From positions 2,128-54,269 of the forward strand of contig DUDB01000082.1 of the NCBI GenBank assembly GCA_012959525.1: a stretch of 52,142 bases of DNA. The letters run 5' to 3'. Under the pieces are notes generated by a model. It was not told the DNA's origin. It made no database searches and saw nothing but the letters and a program-made list of their open reading frames with translations. Positions 1 through 8,921 of the stretch are shown here, one piece after another (within the stretch, counting starts at the first letter, position 1; the number at the start of each line of letters is the position of its first letter). This DNA comes from Planctomycetota bacterium. GTDB taxonomy: Bacteria; Planctomycetota; UBA1135; GCA-002686595. The position numbers were made by a program, and so were the translations under genes.

Positions 1-866
1 CGACGAATTTGCTGACCACGCCTTTTTCGCGCAGCATTTCCACGACTTTCAGCACGAGGTCGGTGCCGGTGGTGCCTTCCATCATGCGGCCTGTCAGCTC
101 AAAGCCGATGACTTCGGGGATCAGCATGGAGATCGGCTGGCCCAGCATCGCGGCTTCGGCTTCGATCCCGCCAACGCCCCAGCCCAGAACGGCAGCGCCG
201 TTGACCATGGTGGTGTGGCTGTCGGTGCCGACGAGCGTGTCGGGGTAGGCGACTTCCTCGCCGTTTTGGTCTTTGTCGGTCCAAACGGTCTGGCTGAGAT
301 ACTCAAGGTTCACCTGGTGGCAGATGCCGGTGCCGGGGGGCACAACGCGGAAGTTGTTAAACGCCTTTTGGCCCCACTTGAGGAAGGTGTAGCGCTCAAT
401 GTTGCGCTCATATTCGCGGTCGACGTTCATCTGGAACGCCCGCGGGTTGCCAAATTCGTCGATCATGACGGAGTGGTCGATCACGAGGTCGACGGGGTTC
501 AGCGGGTTGATCTTATCCGCGTCGCCGCCAAGCGCCACCAGACCGTCGCGCATCGCGGCAAGGTCGACCACTGCCGGCACGCCGGTGAAGTCCTGCATCA
601 GCACGCGGCCAGGTCGAAAGGCGATCTCGGTGGAGGGCTTCGCCATCGGATCCCAGCTGGCCAGGGCCTCGATGTCGGCCGCGGTGACGCTGGAGCCATC
701 CTCGTTACGCAGCAGGTTCTCCAGCAGGATGCGCAACGCGAACGGGAGGCGTGCCACGTCAAATCCGCGCTCGGCCAATGAGGAGAGGCGGACGATGGAG
801 TGGACTTTGTCTCCGACGGTCAGAGTGCCGCGGGCAGAGAAGGAATCCTGAAGGGAGCTGGGCATG
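1..866 (-). CDS. acnA: Aconitate hydratase A, N-terminal part (runs off window)
   Basis: Reading the minus strand from ATG at 866 gives about 288 uninterrupted codons to the window edge, roughly the first third of a family near 900 residues. The translation starts [15 protein letters not shown] and carries aconitase landmarks: [20 protein letters not shown] near residue 100, the VIDHSVMID block, [15 protein letters not shown], and the [20 protein letters not shown] stretch. It would convert citrate to isocitrate in the TCA cycle using a 4Fe-4S cluster; the cluster cysteines lie beyond the edge. The visible 3' half uses more GAA, AAA and TTT codons than the 5' half, and its wording resembles proteobacterial AcnA. 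That is only an impression. No operon partner is visible; tRNA-Ala lies divergently upstream. Confidence 0.93.
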
Positions 867-1049
867 TTTGGGGGAACTGGGGGTCAGTGGAAGGGGGTTC
901 GCCGGGGGGCGCACGGGGACATAAACCGCCCCTTGAGCCGCGAATCGGGCGACATCCTAACACGCGCGAGGGCCCTCTGGGATCGCCAGGGGGCGACGGC
1001 TCGGGGTCTTCCCCTGCATCGGAACCCGCCCTACAATCCGCGCCCGGTC

Positions 1050-1125
1050 GGGGAGGTAGCTCAATTGGTAGAGCATCGCGTTCGCAATGCGAAGGTCGCG
1101 GGTTCAAGCCCCGTCCTCTCCACCA
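1050..1125 (+). tRNA. tRNA-Ala (anticodon CGC), CCA encoded
   Basis: A complete cloverleaf can be folded by eye. The acceptor stem GGGGAGG (1050-1056) pairs with CCTCTCC (1115-1121) and contains the G3:U70 pair that marks alanine tRNAs. The D arm is GCTC/GAGC. The anticodon loop TTCGCAA has CGC at positions 34-36. The T arm carries TTCAAGC. The discriminator is A and CCA is encoded at 1123-1125. The body is 73 nt. It reads alanine GCG codons, which suits a GC-rich genome. Confidence 0.96.
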
Positions 1126-1133
1126 TCACGGCC

Positions 1134-1151
1134 CAGCGGCCTTGTCCGCTG
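1134..1151. terminator. Hairpin between tRNA-Ala and rnd, possible bidirectional terminator
   Basis: CAGCGG and CCGCTG form a perfect 6-bp stem around a 6-nt loop, eight bases after the tRNA CCA end and about 40 bases before the convergent rnd stop. It has no T-run on either side, so intrinsic termination is uncertain. The position between convergent transcripts is the main argument. Confidence 0.35.
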
Positions 1152-1189
1152 CAGCTTGGAAGGCCTGGAGGATTCCGGCCCGGGCGCAA

Positions 1190-2398
1190 TCAGCGGCGCC
1201 AGTTCTTGCGCTTCGGCAGATTGCCTTCCTGCACGTCCCGCTCGAACCGTGCGATCACCTCGAGGATCCGCGTCCCGAACATCTCGGCCTGCCAGTCCCA
1301 GAAGCCCTCGACGGCACCGAGAGTGGCTTCATCGGCAGGACGCTCCACGGCCAGGCGGCTCAGGAGAAGCCGATGCAGGAGATAGCTAGATTCGACGCCG
1401 AGCCGGTCGGCTTCCTTCTTGCGCAGGCGCCGCAAACGGTCGTAGAGCTCCAGTTCCAGCTCGGACAGGTCCCCGGTCCCGTCCTTCTTGGGCATGCGGG
1501 GAGCGTGCTGAATGGGCTCAGCCGAGAGCCCGAGCTCAATGGCGTCGAGCACCTGCTTGCCCATGCGGCGCTCCATGCGCGGCGAGAAGCCCTGGATGCT
1601 GGTCAGTTGTCTGGAGGTGGTTGGAAGGCACTGAGCCAGAGCCAAGAGCGCAGCGTTGTTCATGACGCGGAACAGCGGCTCGTCCGCCTTGGCGGCCAAC
1701 TCGTCGCGCAGGATGAAGAGCTCCCGCATCACGGCCCGCTCCCTGGGCTTGAGCCCGCGAGATCCCTTGATCCGTACCCATTCATCGGGGTTGAAGACGA
1801 TGGGAGCGACCTGCATGGCTTCCAGGCGGCGACATTCGCTCTCCAGGATCATCAAGCGCCCTGCGGCCTGCAGGGCCTCGCGCTGGCGGTGCATCAAGGG
1901 GATCAGGAAGCGCGTGTCGAAGCGCGCGTAGGCCACCTGCTCCGGGGAGAGTGGCCGTCGCCCCCAGTTGGAGCGCTGCTGGGACTTGTCCAGCTCCACG
2001 TCGAAGTGCTCCAGCATGACGCTGGCCAGGCCGGGGGCCGTGCTGCCCAGGGTCGCGGCCGCCACGCGTGTGTCGAACAGGCCCTTGAAAGTCAGGGCAT
2101 ACTCGCGCTGGAGGATCAGGACGTCGTACTCGGAATCGTGGAAGATCTTAGTGCGCTCGGGATCCGCGAACAGGGGGCCGAGGCGCTTCAGATCCACGCC
2201 TGGGGACAGGGGGTCCACCAGATAGTCGGTCTCTCCAAGGGTGATCTGCACGAGGCAGACCTTCTCTCGGTGGACGAAGAAGGAGTCCGCCTCCGTATCC
2301 ACGGCAATTTCGGTCTCCCCCTCCAGGTCACTGAGCAGGCGGTCCATCCCCGCTTCGTCCTCGATGAGGACCGGGGGCGGGAGATCGGGAAGCGCCAT
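1190..2398 (-). CDS. rnd: Ribonuclease D (DEDDy 3'-5' exoribonuclease)
   Basis: The 402-residue product is close in length to known RNase D. ExoI is the AVDTEADSF stretch near residue 33, with the catalytic Asp and Glu. ExoII is the IFHDSEYDV region with its Asp. ExoIII is YARFDTRFL, which has the Tyr and Asp of the DEDDy subclass. The middle and C-terminal parts (about residues 215-370) match the position and style of HRDC domains. The enzyme trims 3' ends of tRNA precursors and other structured RNAs in the cytoplasm. It sits between two tRNA genes, tRNA-Ala convergent to it and tRNA-Asp immediately upstream on the same strand, so tRNA-Asp and rnd could share a transcript. The start is ATG at 2398. 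Confidence 0.93.
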   Translation of the reverse strand: MALPDLPPPVLIEDEAGMDRLLSDLEGETEIAVDTEADSFFVHREKVCLVQITLGETDYLVDPLSPGVDLKRLGPLFADPERTKIFHDSEYDVLILQREYALTFKGLFDTRVAAATLGSTAPGLASVMLEHFDVELDKSQQRSNWGRRPLSPEQVAYARFDTRFLIPLMHRQREALQAAGRLMILESECRRLEAMQVAPIVFNPDEWVRIKGSRGLKPRERAVMRELFILRDELAAKADEPLFRVMNNAALLALAQCLPTTSRQLTSIQGFSPRMERRMGKQVLDAIELGLSAEPIQHAPRMPKKDGTGDLSELELELYDRLRRLRKKEADRLGVESSYLLHRLLLSRLAVERPADEATLGAVEGFWDWQAEMFGTRILEVIARFERDVQEGNLPKRKNWRR

Positions 2399-2511
2399 GT
2401 AGTCCGGAAGCCGGGGTGCGAGAGTTACGTGGTCGGACGAGAGGGGCGAGCCCCGGGTAGACCTCTTGGCGGTCTGCTGCGAGGCCCTCTTGCCGAAGAG
2501 AGCGGATGGGA

Positions 2512-2588
2512 TGGCGAGGATGACGGGACTTGAACCCGCAACCTCCGGCGTGACAGGCCGGCACTCTAACCAATTGAGCTACATCCCC
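2512..2588 (-). tRNA. tRNA-Asp (anticodon GTC), CCA encoded
   Basis: On the minus strand the acceptor GGGGATG (5' end at 2588) pairs with CATCCTC, including one G-U pair. The D arm is GCTC/GAGT, the anticodon loop CTGTCAC gives GTC, and the T loop is TTCAAGT. The discriminator is G, as expected for aspartate, and CCA is encoded at 2512-2514. The gene lies about 110 bp upstream of rnd on the same strand. Confidence 0.96.
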
Positions 2589-2667
2589 GCGTTGTCGGGC
2601 GGAGTATAGCCGCCCACCGGGACAAGTCCACCCCGACCGAGGGGATCAGGCCCCAAACGAAGCCCCC

Positions 2668-5265
2668 CTAGCCCGTCCGTACCGAGCGCACGGCGTCGGT
2701 GCGATTCATGCGCCAGATGGGGTAGAGGCTGGCCAGGAGGGCCACGGACACGGCCCCCAGAAAGCCGATCCAGGCCCAGGGTCCGGCCCCGGTCATGGGC
2801 AGGCTGAGGCCCGCGATCTTCTCCAGGCTGCCCACCACGAAGGGCACGCCGAGGACTCCCAGGAGCATCCCGAGGCCCCCACCCACAAGCCCGACGGCCG
2901 CCGACTCGAGCAGGACCATGCCCGCCACCTGACCGCGGGTCACGCCCAGGGCCGAGAGGACCCCGACCTCCTTGGCGCGCTCCAGGGCCGAGAGCAGCTG
3001 TCCGTTGAGGACACCCAGCCCGGCGAGGGCGGCCGTCAGCACGATCAGGATGTCGAACAGCGTGAAGTCCCGCTGAATGTCGGCCAGGTGATCCTCCAGA
3101 ACAGTCTGCCCCGTTCGGAAGTGGATCCCGTGTGGGCCCTTGTGGAAATCGAAGACGGCGGCCTCAACGATGCCTTGATCCGCATCCGGCGCCAAACGCA
3201 CGGCCACCTCTGTCACCGTCTCCGCATCCACGCAGTAGTAGGCCTCCATGTGATCGTCGGCGATGAGCCCGTACATACGCTCGTCGGGGTAGGGGTAGTG
3301 GCCGTAGGCGTCGCTTATGGCGCTCACGTGAAAGGTCTCCACCACGCCGTTGGCGCGCGCCAGATGAATCGGATCACCCACCTTGTAGTCGAGGTCTTTC
3401 GCGAGTCGACGGGAGAGGATCATCCCCTGCCGTTGACTCAACGAACGCATGAGGCTGGCGTCCTCGGCGCAGGGGCCATACCCCGCCAATTCGCTGACCT
3501 CCACCCCCATGATCAGGAAGGGCGCATGCACGCGCACGTTGCCCTTCTCAAGGCCGAGCACGCCCGGGTAGGAGTGCAGGTGTTCGCTGAGCGCGGCAAA
3601 CTTCGTGGGCGGCATGTCGCGCACCCAGATCTTGTCCTGCACGGCCTCCGCGGCCCAGACCTCTATCTCTCCCTCAAGGCTGCGGGTCATGCCTTTCAAA
3701 CCCACGAGGCCGGCGGTGACCAGAGCGAGGGAGGCGGCGCTGACACCGATGCGAGCCGGCGATGCACGGATGCTGCGCACGGCCATGTGGGCAGCAAAAG
3801 GAAGGAGGGCCAAGAAAGGCCGGATGAGCACCGCGGCAACCGTCGACAGAACGGTGGGCAGCACCATGGCCAACATCCCCAGGAGGCCCAGCACCCCCAC
3901 CGCCGAGAGCAATACGATCACGAGTTCGGTGGTGGCCTCCCCCACGATCGGCACCACGACGAAGTACGCCCCCGGCAGGATCAGGCCCAGGAGCAGGGCG
4001 TACAGCAGATGGAAGCGCAGACCCGGACGGGTGTCTCGCAGGGCCGCATCCCCGCGCAGGGCCCCCACGCTGCTCGTGCCACCCAGGGCCACCAGCGGGT
4101 AGACCGAACCCACCAGCGCAATCAGGAACCCCAGGGCACCCAGGGGCAGGACCACTTCCCAGGGCACGAGGAAAATGTCCACGTGCTTGCCGGTCCCGAG
4201 GGTGGTGATCCCGCGGGTGAGCAGGCCGCGAGCCAGACCCAGGCCCCCGGCCACTCCCAACGCCGCCCCGCTTCCGGCGAGCAACACGGCCTCCAACAGG
4301 AAGATCCGTCCCACCTGGGCGCGGGTCGTGCCCAACGCGTGCAGGGTGCCCACCTCGCGCATGCGCTCGGTGAGCGACATGGAGAGGGTGTGGAAGATGA
4401 CGTACAGGCCGAGCAGGAGAGCCATCAGCCCGGCCATGTTCACACCCGTGCGGAAGGCCCGCTCGTCGGCGGCCTGCCCCAACACGGCGGCCTTGTTCAG
4501 TTCATAGGAGTGGGTACGCGCGAGAGTCGACTTCAAACGCTCCACGTCCACGCCGGCATCGCGGCGCGCCCACCAACGCCGGTCGATGTGCACACCCCTG
4601 TACAGCTGCTCGCCCAGGTCGAAGTCCATCACCACGACCATGCCCGCCGATCGCCGGCCCAGCTGCTCACGGGTGAGCACTCCGCTTACCCTGAACTCCA
4701 GCTCCAGGGGCTCGGCCTCGGGTACCTCGGTCTCGACGAGCACGCCGTCCTCGCAGACTTTCTTGCCCGGGCGACGGGGACGGGAGATCCACAGGGGGTC
4801 GCCCAGCCCCACCTCCAACCTCTCCGCCAGCTTGGTACCGATCAGGACCCCGCGCTCGCCCGTCTCGGCGTGCACCGGGAGATCCTCGCCATCGGCCAGA
4901 CGGTAGACGCCCAGCTGGGGAGCCAACGCGGAGTCCATGGCAACGAGACCCGCGCGCTTACTGGACTCACGACCCTCGGCACCGGGCGGCTTGCTGGAGA
5001 CGCTGGCGTCGGCCTGGAAGTAACGGGTCGCCAGACTGACGCCCTCGATCTCATCCAGCTCCGTCACCCCATCCACGGCGCGCAGCTCGATGTCCGGGGA
5101 ACCGGCCGCGCGCAGGGGGCCGGTCAGGCCCACGATGGTGTTGTGGTCGAGCACCACCACCGCCACGACGGTGGCGATCCCCAGGGCGATGCCTGCGAGG
5201 GAGAAGAGGGTGCGCCCCGGACGCTGCAGCAGGCTGCGCCGGGCGACGGTGATGGCCAGACCCAT
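2668..5265 (-). CDS. ABC transporter permease with two FtsX-type domains (LolCE/MacB-like)
   Basis: This 865-residue membrane protein has an N-terminal membrane segment (about residues 17-40), a large extracytoplasmic region, and a first FtsX-like three-helix block around residues 270-400 containing the phrase REVGTLHALGTTRAQV. A central membrane stretch and a second extracytoplasmic region follow, then a second FtsX block at about residues 740-850 with KEVGVLSALGVTRGQV. The duplicated arrangement is typical of large DUF214/FtsX permeases that work mechanically on envelope lipids, lipoproteins or peptides and do not pump through a channel. The ATPase gene ends 7 bp upstream and the two are certainly co-transcribed. 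The substrate cannot be read from the sequence. Confidence 0.88.
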   Translation of the reverse strand: MGLAITVARRSLLQRPGRTLFSLAGIALGIATVVAVVVLDHNTIVGLTGPLRAAGSPDIELRAVDGVTELDEIEGVSLATRYFQADASVSSKPPGAEGRESSKRAGLVAMDSALAPQLGVYRLADGEDLPVHAETGERGVLIGTKLAERLEVGLGDPLWISRPRRPGKKVCEDGVLVETEVPEAEPLELEFRVSGVLTREQLGRRSAGMVVVMDFDLGEQLYRGVHIDRRWWARRDAGVDVERLKSTLARTHSYELNKAAVLGQAADERAFRTGVNMAGLMALLLGLYVIFHTLSMSLTERMREVGTLHALGTTRAQVGRIFLLEAVLLAGSGAALGVAGGLGLARGLLTRGITTLGTGKHVDIFLVPWEVVLPLGALGFLIALVGSVYPLVALGGTSSVGALRGDAALRDTRPGLRFHLLYALLLGLILPGAYFVVVPIVGEATTELVIVLLSAVGVLGLLGMLAMVLPTVLSTVAAVLIRPFLALLPFAAHMAVRSIRASPARIGVSAASLALVTAGLVGLKGMTRSLEGEIEVWAAEAVQDKIWVRDMPPTKFAALSEHLHSYPGVLGLEKGNVRVHAPFLIMGVEVSELAGYGPCAEDASLMRSLSQRQGMILSRRLAKDLDYKVGDPIHLARANGVVETFHVSAISDAYGHYPYPDERMYGLIADDHMEAYYCVDAETVTEVAVRLAPDADQGIVEAAVFDFHKGPHGIHFRTGQTVLEDHLADIQRDFTLFDILIVLTAALAGLGVLNGQLLSALERAKEVGVLSALGVTRGQVAGMVLLESAAVGLVGGGLGMLLGVLGVPFVVGSLEKIAGLSLPMTGAGPWAWIGFLGAVSVALLASLYPIWRMNRTDAVRSVRTG

Positions 5266-5272
5266 GGGCGCG

Positions 5273-6037
5273 CTAGATGGACAAGCCCTTGAGGGCGTCG
5301 TGAACGGCCTCGACTGTCAGGCCCGGGCCCTGCAGGTCGGCCCCGGGGGCCAGACCGCCGTCCACCAGGAACAGGACACGATCAGCCCGGGCAGCGTCCC
5401 GTGGGTTGTGGGTCACCAGCAGCACCGAGCGGTCCGGCTGGCCTTCCCGCTTCTCGTCCACGCACGCGCGCAGGAGATCCATGACCTCCGCCCCCGCTTT
5501 CTGGGAGAGGTTGCCCGTGGGTTCGTCGCACAGGAGCAGGGGCTGGCCGCCGATCAGGGCGCGGGCGATGGAACAGCGCTGCATCTCACCGCCGGAGAGT
5601 TGGTGCGGGAAGGCGTCCAGGCGCGCTTCGATGGAGAGGCGACGGGCCAGATCTTCGAGCGCGGCGTGTCCGTTCCCTTCCGCCCCGCCCGCAATGGCAA
5701 GCGGCAGGAGAATGTTCTCGCGCACGGACAGGTTCGGCATCAGGTTGAAGAACTGAAACACGTAGCCCACCTGATCGCGGCGCTGCAGGGTGCGCTTGCG
5801 GGTGTTCAGACCCGCGAGAGATGCGCCGCCCAACTCGACCGTTCCGGCCGAAGGCTCGTCCAGGCCAGAGAGCAGGTGCAGGAGTGTCGTCTTACCCGAA
5901 CCGCTGGGGCCCATGATGCAGACGAACTCCCCCGCATCGACCTGGAACGAAACGTCACGCAGGATGGCGTGGGGATCGCCGCCCTGCCCGTGGAACTTGA
6001 AGAGTCCCTGCGCTCGAACCAGGGGGCCGTCCATCAC
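5273..6037 (-). CDS. ABC transporter ATP-binding protein, LolD/MacB type
   Basis: The 254-residue product has all the nucleotide-binding motifs. They are Walker A GPSGSGKTT near residue 44, a Q-loop in the GYVFQFFNLMPNLSV region, the signature LSGGEMQRCSIARAL, Walker B LLLCDEPTGNLS, and the switch histidine in VTHNPRD. The FQFFNLMP phrase and the short length place it in the LolD/FtsE/MacB ATPase group. It powers the adjacent two-domain permease. The upstream secreted-protein gene overlaps its start by 4 bp (ATGA), so translational coupling is likely. Confidence 0.93.
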   Translation of the reverse strand: MMDGPLVRAQGLFKFHGQGGDPHAILRDVSFQVDAGEFVCIMGPSGSGKTTLLHLLSGLDEPSAGTVELGGASLAGLNTRKRTLQRRDQVGYVFQFFNLMPNLSVRENILLPLAIAGGAEGNGHAALEDLARRLSIEARLDAFPHQLSGGEMQRCSIARALIGGQPLLLCDEPTGNLSQKAGAEVMDLLRACVDEKREGQPDRSVLLVTHNPRDAARADRVLFLVDGGLAPGADLQGPGLTVEAVHDALKGLSI

Positions 6038-6930
6038 GGCCGCTTCACGAAGAGAACGTCCTTCACACCGAGCCGGATCAGCGAGTCGTACAGGACGAGG
6101 GCCTCGGCAGCCGTCACCCCCGGCCCCACGTCCAACTTCGCCCGCTGGCCCTTGATGGTCGACTGCATGCCTTGCAGCAGCTTCTGGAAGGCACCGCTGC
6201 CGACCACTTTGGAGCCACCCACCGAGTACTCCACGTGGCGCGTGGACATGTCGAAGCGGAAGCGGCCCGTTCCTCCCCAGGGCTTCGCACTCGCCCTGTC
6301 AACCTCCAGTCGATCGCCGGGGGATTTCACACGAATGCGGAACTCGGGCAGGCGAGGGGAGGACGCTCCTGTGCCCCCGTTGTCCACACCCTCCTCCTCC
6401 GCTTCCTCGTCAACGTCCAGAGGAATGGCGTAACGCAGCACGTGCTGGGGTACGGATTGGGGCACGAGGCCTATGGCGGGATCGATCTTCGGTGCCCGGG
6501 CGTCGCCCACGGCAAAGTCAATGCGATGGACACGCACCTTCTCGGAAGCAAGCACCTCCATCACACCCAGGGTCATGGTGAACGGGGAGTTCAGGTCGGA
6601 GCGAATGAGAACGCTGCCGGTGCGCACCTTGAGATCGCCCCCAGGCAACGCCTTGAGCTCCATCGGACCACACATGCGCGTCAACTCCTTGCGCAGATTG
6701 GCCCACCCGCGCTCGGCCATTTCTCCTTTCATTTCCGCATCCAGGAAGAGGATATCTCCCGCCACGATCTGCCCACCGATGCGGACGTTCACGACAGGCC
6801 GCTTGGGATCGAAGTGATCCGGCTGACCTGAGATCACGTGCGGCAAGACCATTTCCGGGTAGCGTTTCTCGACGTCCTGTCCGGCGCCTTGAACGAGAAT
6901 CGAGAGGGCGAGTGCAAGCGGGAAATTCAT
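6034..6930 (-). CDS. Secreted protein of the ABC operon, possible ExbD/TolR-like tandem domains
   Basis: This is a 298-residue protein with a short hydrophobic N-terminus (MNFPLALALSILVQGAGQ) that reads as a signal peptide. I do not recognise it at family level. Two segments look like the periplasmic fold of ExbD/TolR proteins: residues about 45-145 (VNVRIGGQIVAGDILFLD up to VRVHRIDFAVG), and the C-terminus, where a VDVGPGVTAAEALVLYDSL stretch leads into GVKDVLFV. Unlike ExbD it has no clear anchored membrane helix. A Glu/Asp-rich linker separates the halves. It overlaps the ATPase gene by 4 bp and is the first gene of the three-gene ABC operon, so it may be the periplasmic partner of the transporter. 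The ExbD resemblance is a visual inference. Confidence 0.6.
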   Translation of the reverse strand: MNFPLALALSILVQGAGQDVEKRYPEMVLPHVISGQPDHFDPKRPVVNVRIGGQIVAGDILFLDAEMKGEMAERGWANLRKELTRMCGPMELKALPGGDLKVRTGSVLIRSDLNSPFTMTLGVMEVLASEKVRVHRIDFAVGDARAPKIDPAIGLVPQSVPQHVLRYAIPLDVDEEAEEEGVDNGGTGASSPRLPEFRIRVKSPGDRLEVDRASAKPWGGTGRFRFDMSTRHVEYSVGGSKVVGSGAFQKLLQGMQSTIKGQRAKLDVGPGVTAAEALVLYDSLIRLGVKDVLFVKRP

Positions 6931-6952
6931 GGATCAATGAGAGGGGTGGGTT

Positions 6953-7888
6953 CTAGCCTTCGCGTTGCTTGACCTGGTTCCAGGCGACGACGAGCTCATC
7001 CAGGCCGCGCTGCAGGTCGCCGTCGAGGTCGGATTCCATGGCGCGGAAACGCTTCTCGAAGCGGATGAGGGCGCGCTTGAGGAGGGTCTCGGGATCACGA
7101 CCAAGGTAGGAGGACAGGAAGGCGGCCGCCATCAGCACGTCTCCCAGTTCGTGGTCGATGGCCTTCCAATCCCCACTATCCAGGTCCGGGGAGCCCAGGC
7201 TGGCCAGGGCCTCGGGGGGCAGAGCCGCCTCCAGCTCTCCCATCTCTTCGCGAAGCTTGTCGAGAGAGCCCGCCACGTCGCTCCATCGGAAACCCGCCGT
7301 GACCGCCTTGCCCGACACGCGCATGGCGCGCAGGAGGGCGGGCATGCCGCGCGGGATTCCCGCCAGGGCACTGCTGTCCTCATCGGCCTCGGTGCGCTCG
7401 GCCTTCTTGATCTGTTCCCAGCGATCCAGCACCTGGGCGCTATCCTCGGCCTGGGCGTCCCCGAACACGTGCGGGTGGCGGCGGATGAGCTTGGCGCAGA
7501 TGGCCTCGCAGACCCGGGTCAGATCGAATCGCTCGTCATCCTGGGCGATGCGTGCCACGAGCAGGACGTTCAGCAACAGATCCCCCGCCTCCCCCGTGAT
7601 GCTCTCGTCCTGATCCGCCTCGATGGCCTCGGCCAGCTCGTGGGCCTCCTCCACCAGGTGCGGCGTCATGGACTCCAGGGTCTGCTCGCGATCCCAGGGA
7701 CAACCGTCCGGTTCCCGCAAGCGATCCACAATGCCCAGCAGCAGGCGAAAGGCCTCCACCCGCGGGTCGTCGGCACCAACGGGCGCCGGGGGGCGTAACT
7801 CGGTCTCTGCGAAATCACCGTCCATGGCAGACCATGGTACGGAGTCCGGACTGCCTCGCCACGACTCCCCGTGGCCCTTTCGATCCAT
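6953..7888 (-). CDS. mazG: Nucleoside triphosphate pyrophosphohydrolase MazG
   Basis: The product has the two-repeat MazG layout. The first repeat opens with REPDGCPWDREQT and carries the metal-binding EEAHEL helix, then the GEAGDLLLNVLL motif and KLIRRHPHVFGD. The second repeat, near residues 180-290, has a matching EELGD-like segment (DHELGDVLMAAAFL). The enzyme hydrolyses NTPs to NMP and pyrophosphate in the cytoplasm and is usually seen as a house-cleaning enzyme. At 311 residues it is longer than the E. coli type because of N-terminal sequence. An internal ATG at 7825 (MDGDFAETE) is an equally good start, and no clear ribosome-binding site decides between them. It lies 22 bp upstream of the secreted-protein gene and may be in the same transcript. 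Confidence 0.92.
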   Translation of the reverse strand: MDRKGHGESWRGSPDSVPWSAMDGDFAETELRPPAPVGADDPRVEAFRLLLGIVDRLREPDGCPWDREQTLESMTPHLVEEAHELAEAIEADQDESITGEAGDLLLNVLLVARIAQDDERFDLTRVCEAICAKLIRRHPHVFGDAQAEDSAQVLDRWEQIKKAERTEADEDSSALAGIPRGMPALLRAMRVSGKAVTAGFRWSDVAGSLDKLREEMGELEAALPPEALASLGSPDLDSGDWKAIDHELGDVLMAAAFLSSYLGRDPETLLKRALIRFEKRFRAMESDLDGDLQRGLDELVVAWNQVKQREG

Positions 7889-8134
7889 GTCGGCGGTGGC
7901 AGTAGCAAGATGGGTTGTGAGCCCTTACACGATCCTTGAGGGCATCATTCCCCGAACGGCATCCTCGTCGAGGAGAGCTCTCAGGAGGTGCCCTTTCCCA
8001 ACGGCGCGCGCGGCCTCGTCAACGGCCCGCCCATCGACGGTCCGGAAGTCCATGAATCCGCTCTGGTCCTCTGCGAACCGGGAAACGACAACCCGCGCAA
8101 CGCCCAACGCGATAACGGTCGAGAGGTCACACCT
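7889..8134. other. Gap between queC and mazG, no convincing gene
   Basis: This 246-bp interval contains one minus-strand reading frame (7925-8107, about 60 codons, TTG start) that resembles nothing I recognise and has no ribosome-binding site. I treat the interval as intergenic and likely to hold the mazG promoter, although no sigma-70-like boxes stand out. Confidence 0.4.
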
Positions 8135-8845
8135 CTAGGGTAGCTCAGCGTAGGGCAGGGGGTCGGAACCGCCCGCCTCCTTGAATCCTTTGAGACGCAA
8201 CCTACAGGCGTCGCAGCGGCCGCAGGCCAGGTGCAGGTCCCCCTTCAGGACGGGGTCGTAGCAGGTGTGGGTCAGACCCAGATCCACATCCAACTCGGCA
8301 GCGCGCCTCACGATGGCGGCCTTGTCGAGATTCAAGAGCGGAGCCCGGATATGGATTCTTGTTCCCCTCTCCGTACCGGCCGCCGTTGCCAGCTGAGCCA
8401 TCTCCTCAAAAGCCCGCAAGAACTCGGGTCGACAGTCGGGATAGCCGGAGTAGTCGACCGCATTGACCCCGAGGAATATCTCGCCCGCCCCCAGAATCTC
8501 AGCCCAGCCCAGGGCCACGGATAGAAACACCGTGTTGCGAGCCGGAACGTAGGTGGAGGGCACGCCCTCACCGATGTCCTCTTGGGCGCGGTCTTTGGGC
8601 ACGGGTAAATCGTCGGTCAGCGATGAGCCCCCCAGGGCGGCCAGGTCCAAGGTGACCGTACGCCAATCAGCGGCTCCCCCGGCGCGGGCCACCTGGGCCG
8701 CAGCCTCCAACTCGATCAGGTGGCGCTGGCCGTACTGGAAAGAGAGGGCGTAGACCTCCCTTCCGCTTGCCCGGGCTTCCGCCAGGGTCACGGCCGAGTC
8801 CATGCCCCCGGAGAGAAGGCAGACGGCTTTGGGTGTAGAGGTCAT
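8135..8845 (-). CDS. queC: 7-cyano-7-deazaguanine synthase QueC
   Basis: The product of about 236 residues has the PP-loop signature [12 protein letters not shown] at its N-terminus and a C-terminal zinc site. That site is formed by Cys residues in THTCYDPV and in CGRCDAC, the usual C-x8-C-x2-C-x2-C pattern. It converts 7-carboxy-7-deazaguanine to preQ0 with ATP and ammonia, on the route to queuosine in tRNA. Interestingly for this window, mature queuosine is placed on tRNAs such as the tRNA-Asp(GTC) found at 2512. The start was set at ATG 8845 because the GTG three codons upstream adds nothing conserved. No other que gene is adjacent. Confidence 0.94.
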   Translation of the reverse strand: MTSTPKAVCLLSGGMDSAVTLAEARASGREVYALSFQYGQRHLIELEAAAQVARAGGAADWRTVTLDLAALGGSSLTDDLPVPKDRAQEDIGEGVPSTYVPARNTVFLSVALGWAEILGAGEIFLGVNAVDYSGYPDCRPEFLRAFEEMAQLATAAGTERGTRIHIRAPLLNLDKAAIVRRAAELDVDLGLTHTCYDPVLKGDLHLACGRCDACRLRLKGFKEAGGSDPLPYAELP

Positions 8846-8921
8846 GGTCGCCACAAAGAGGAAGACCGCCCAAGCCTGAGGCTCGCGCGGTCTTCACTCA
8901 GTACTTCAGTGGAGAAGTGGT

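Noticed and set aside
800..2533. 577-codon plus-strand frame
   Set aside because: It lies antisense to rnd and aconitase and runs through tRNA-Ala; its composition is typical of a GC-rich shadow frame.
3088..5292. 734-codon plus-strand frame
   Set aside because: Antisense to the ABC permease, with His/Gln/Gly-rich low-complexity text and no domain; the permease frame has clear FtsX motifs.
7925..8107. 60-codon minus-strand frame between queC and mazG
   Set aside because: It has a TTG start, no ribosome-binding site and no recognisable similarity; kept only as a note in the gap entry.
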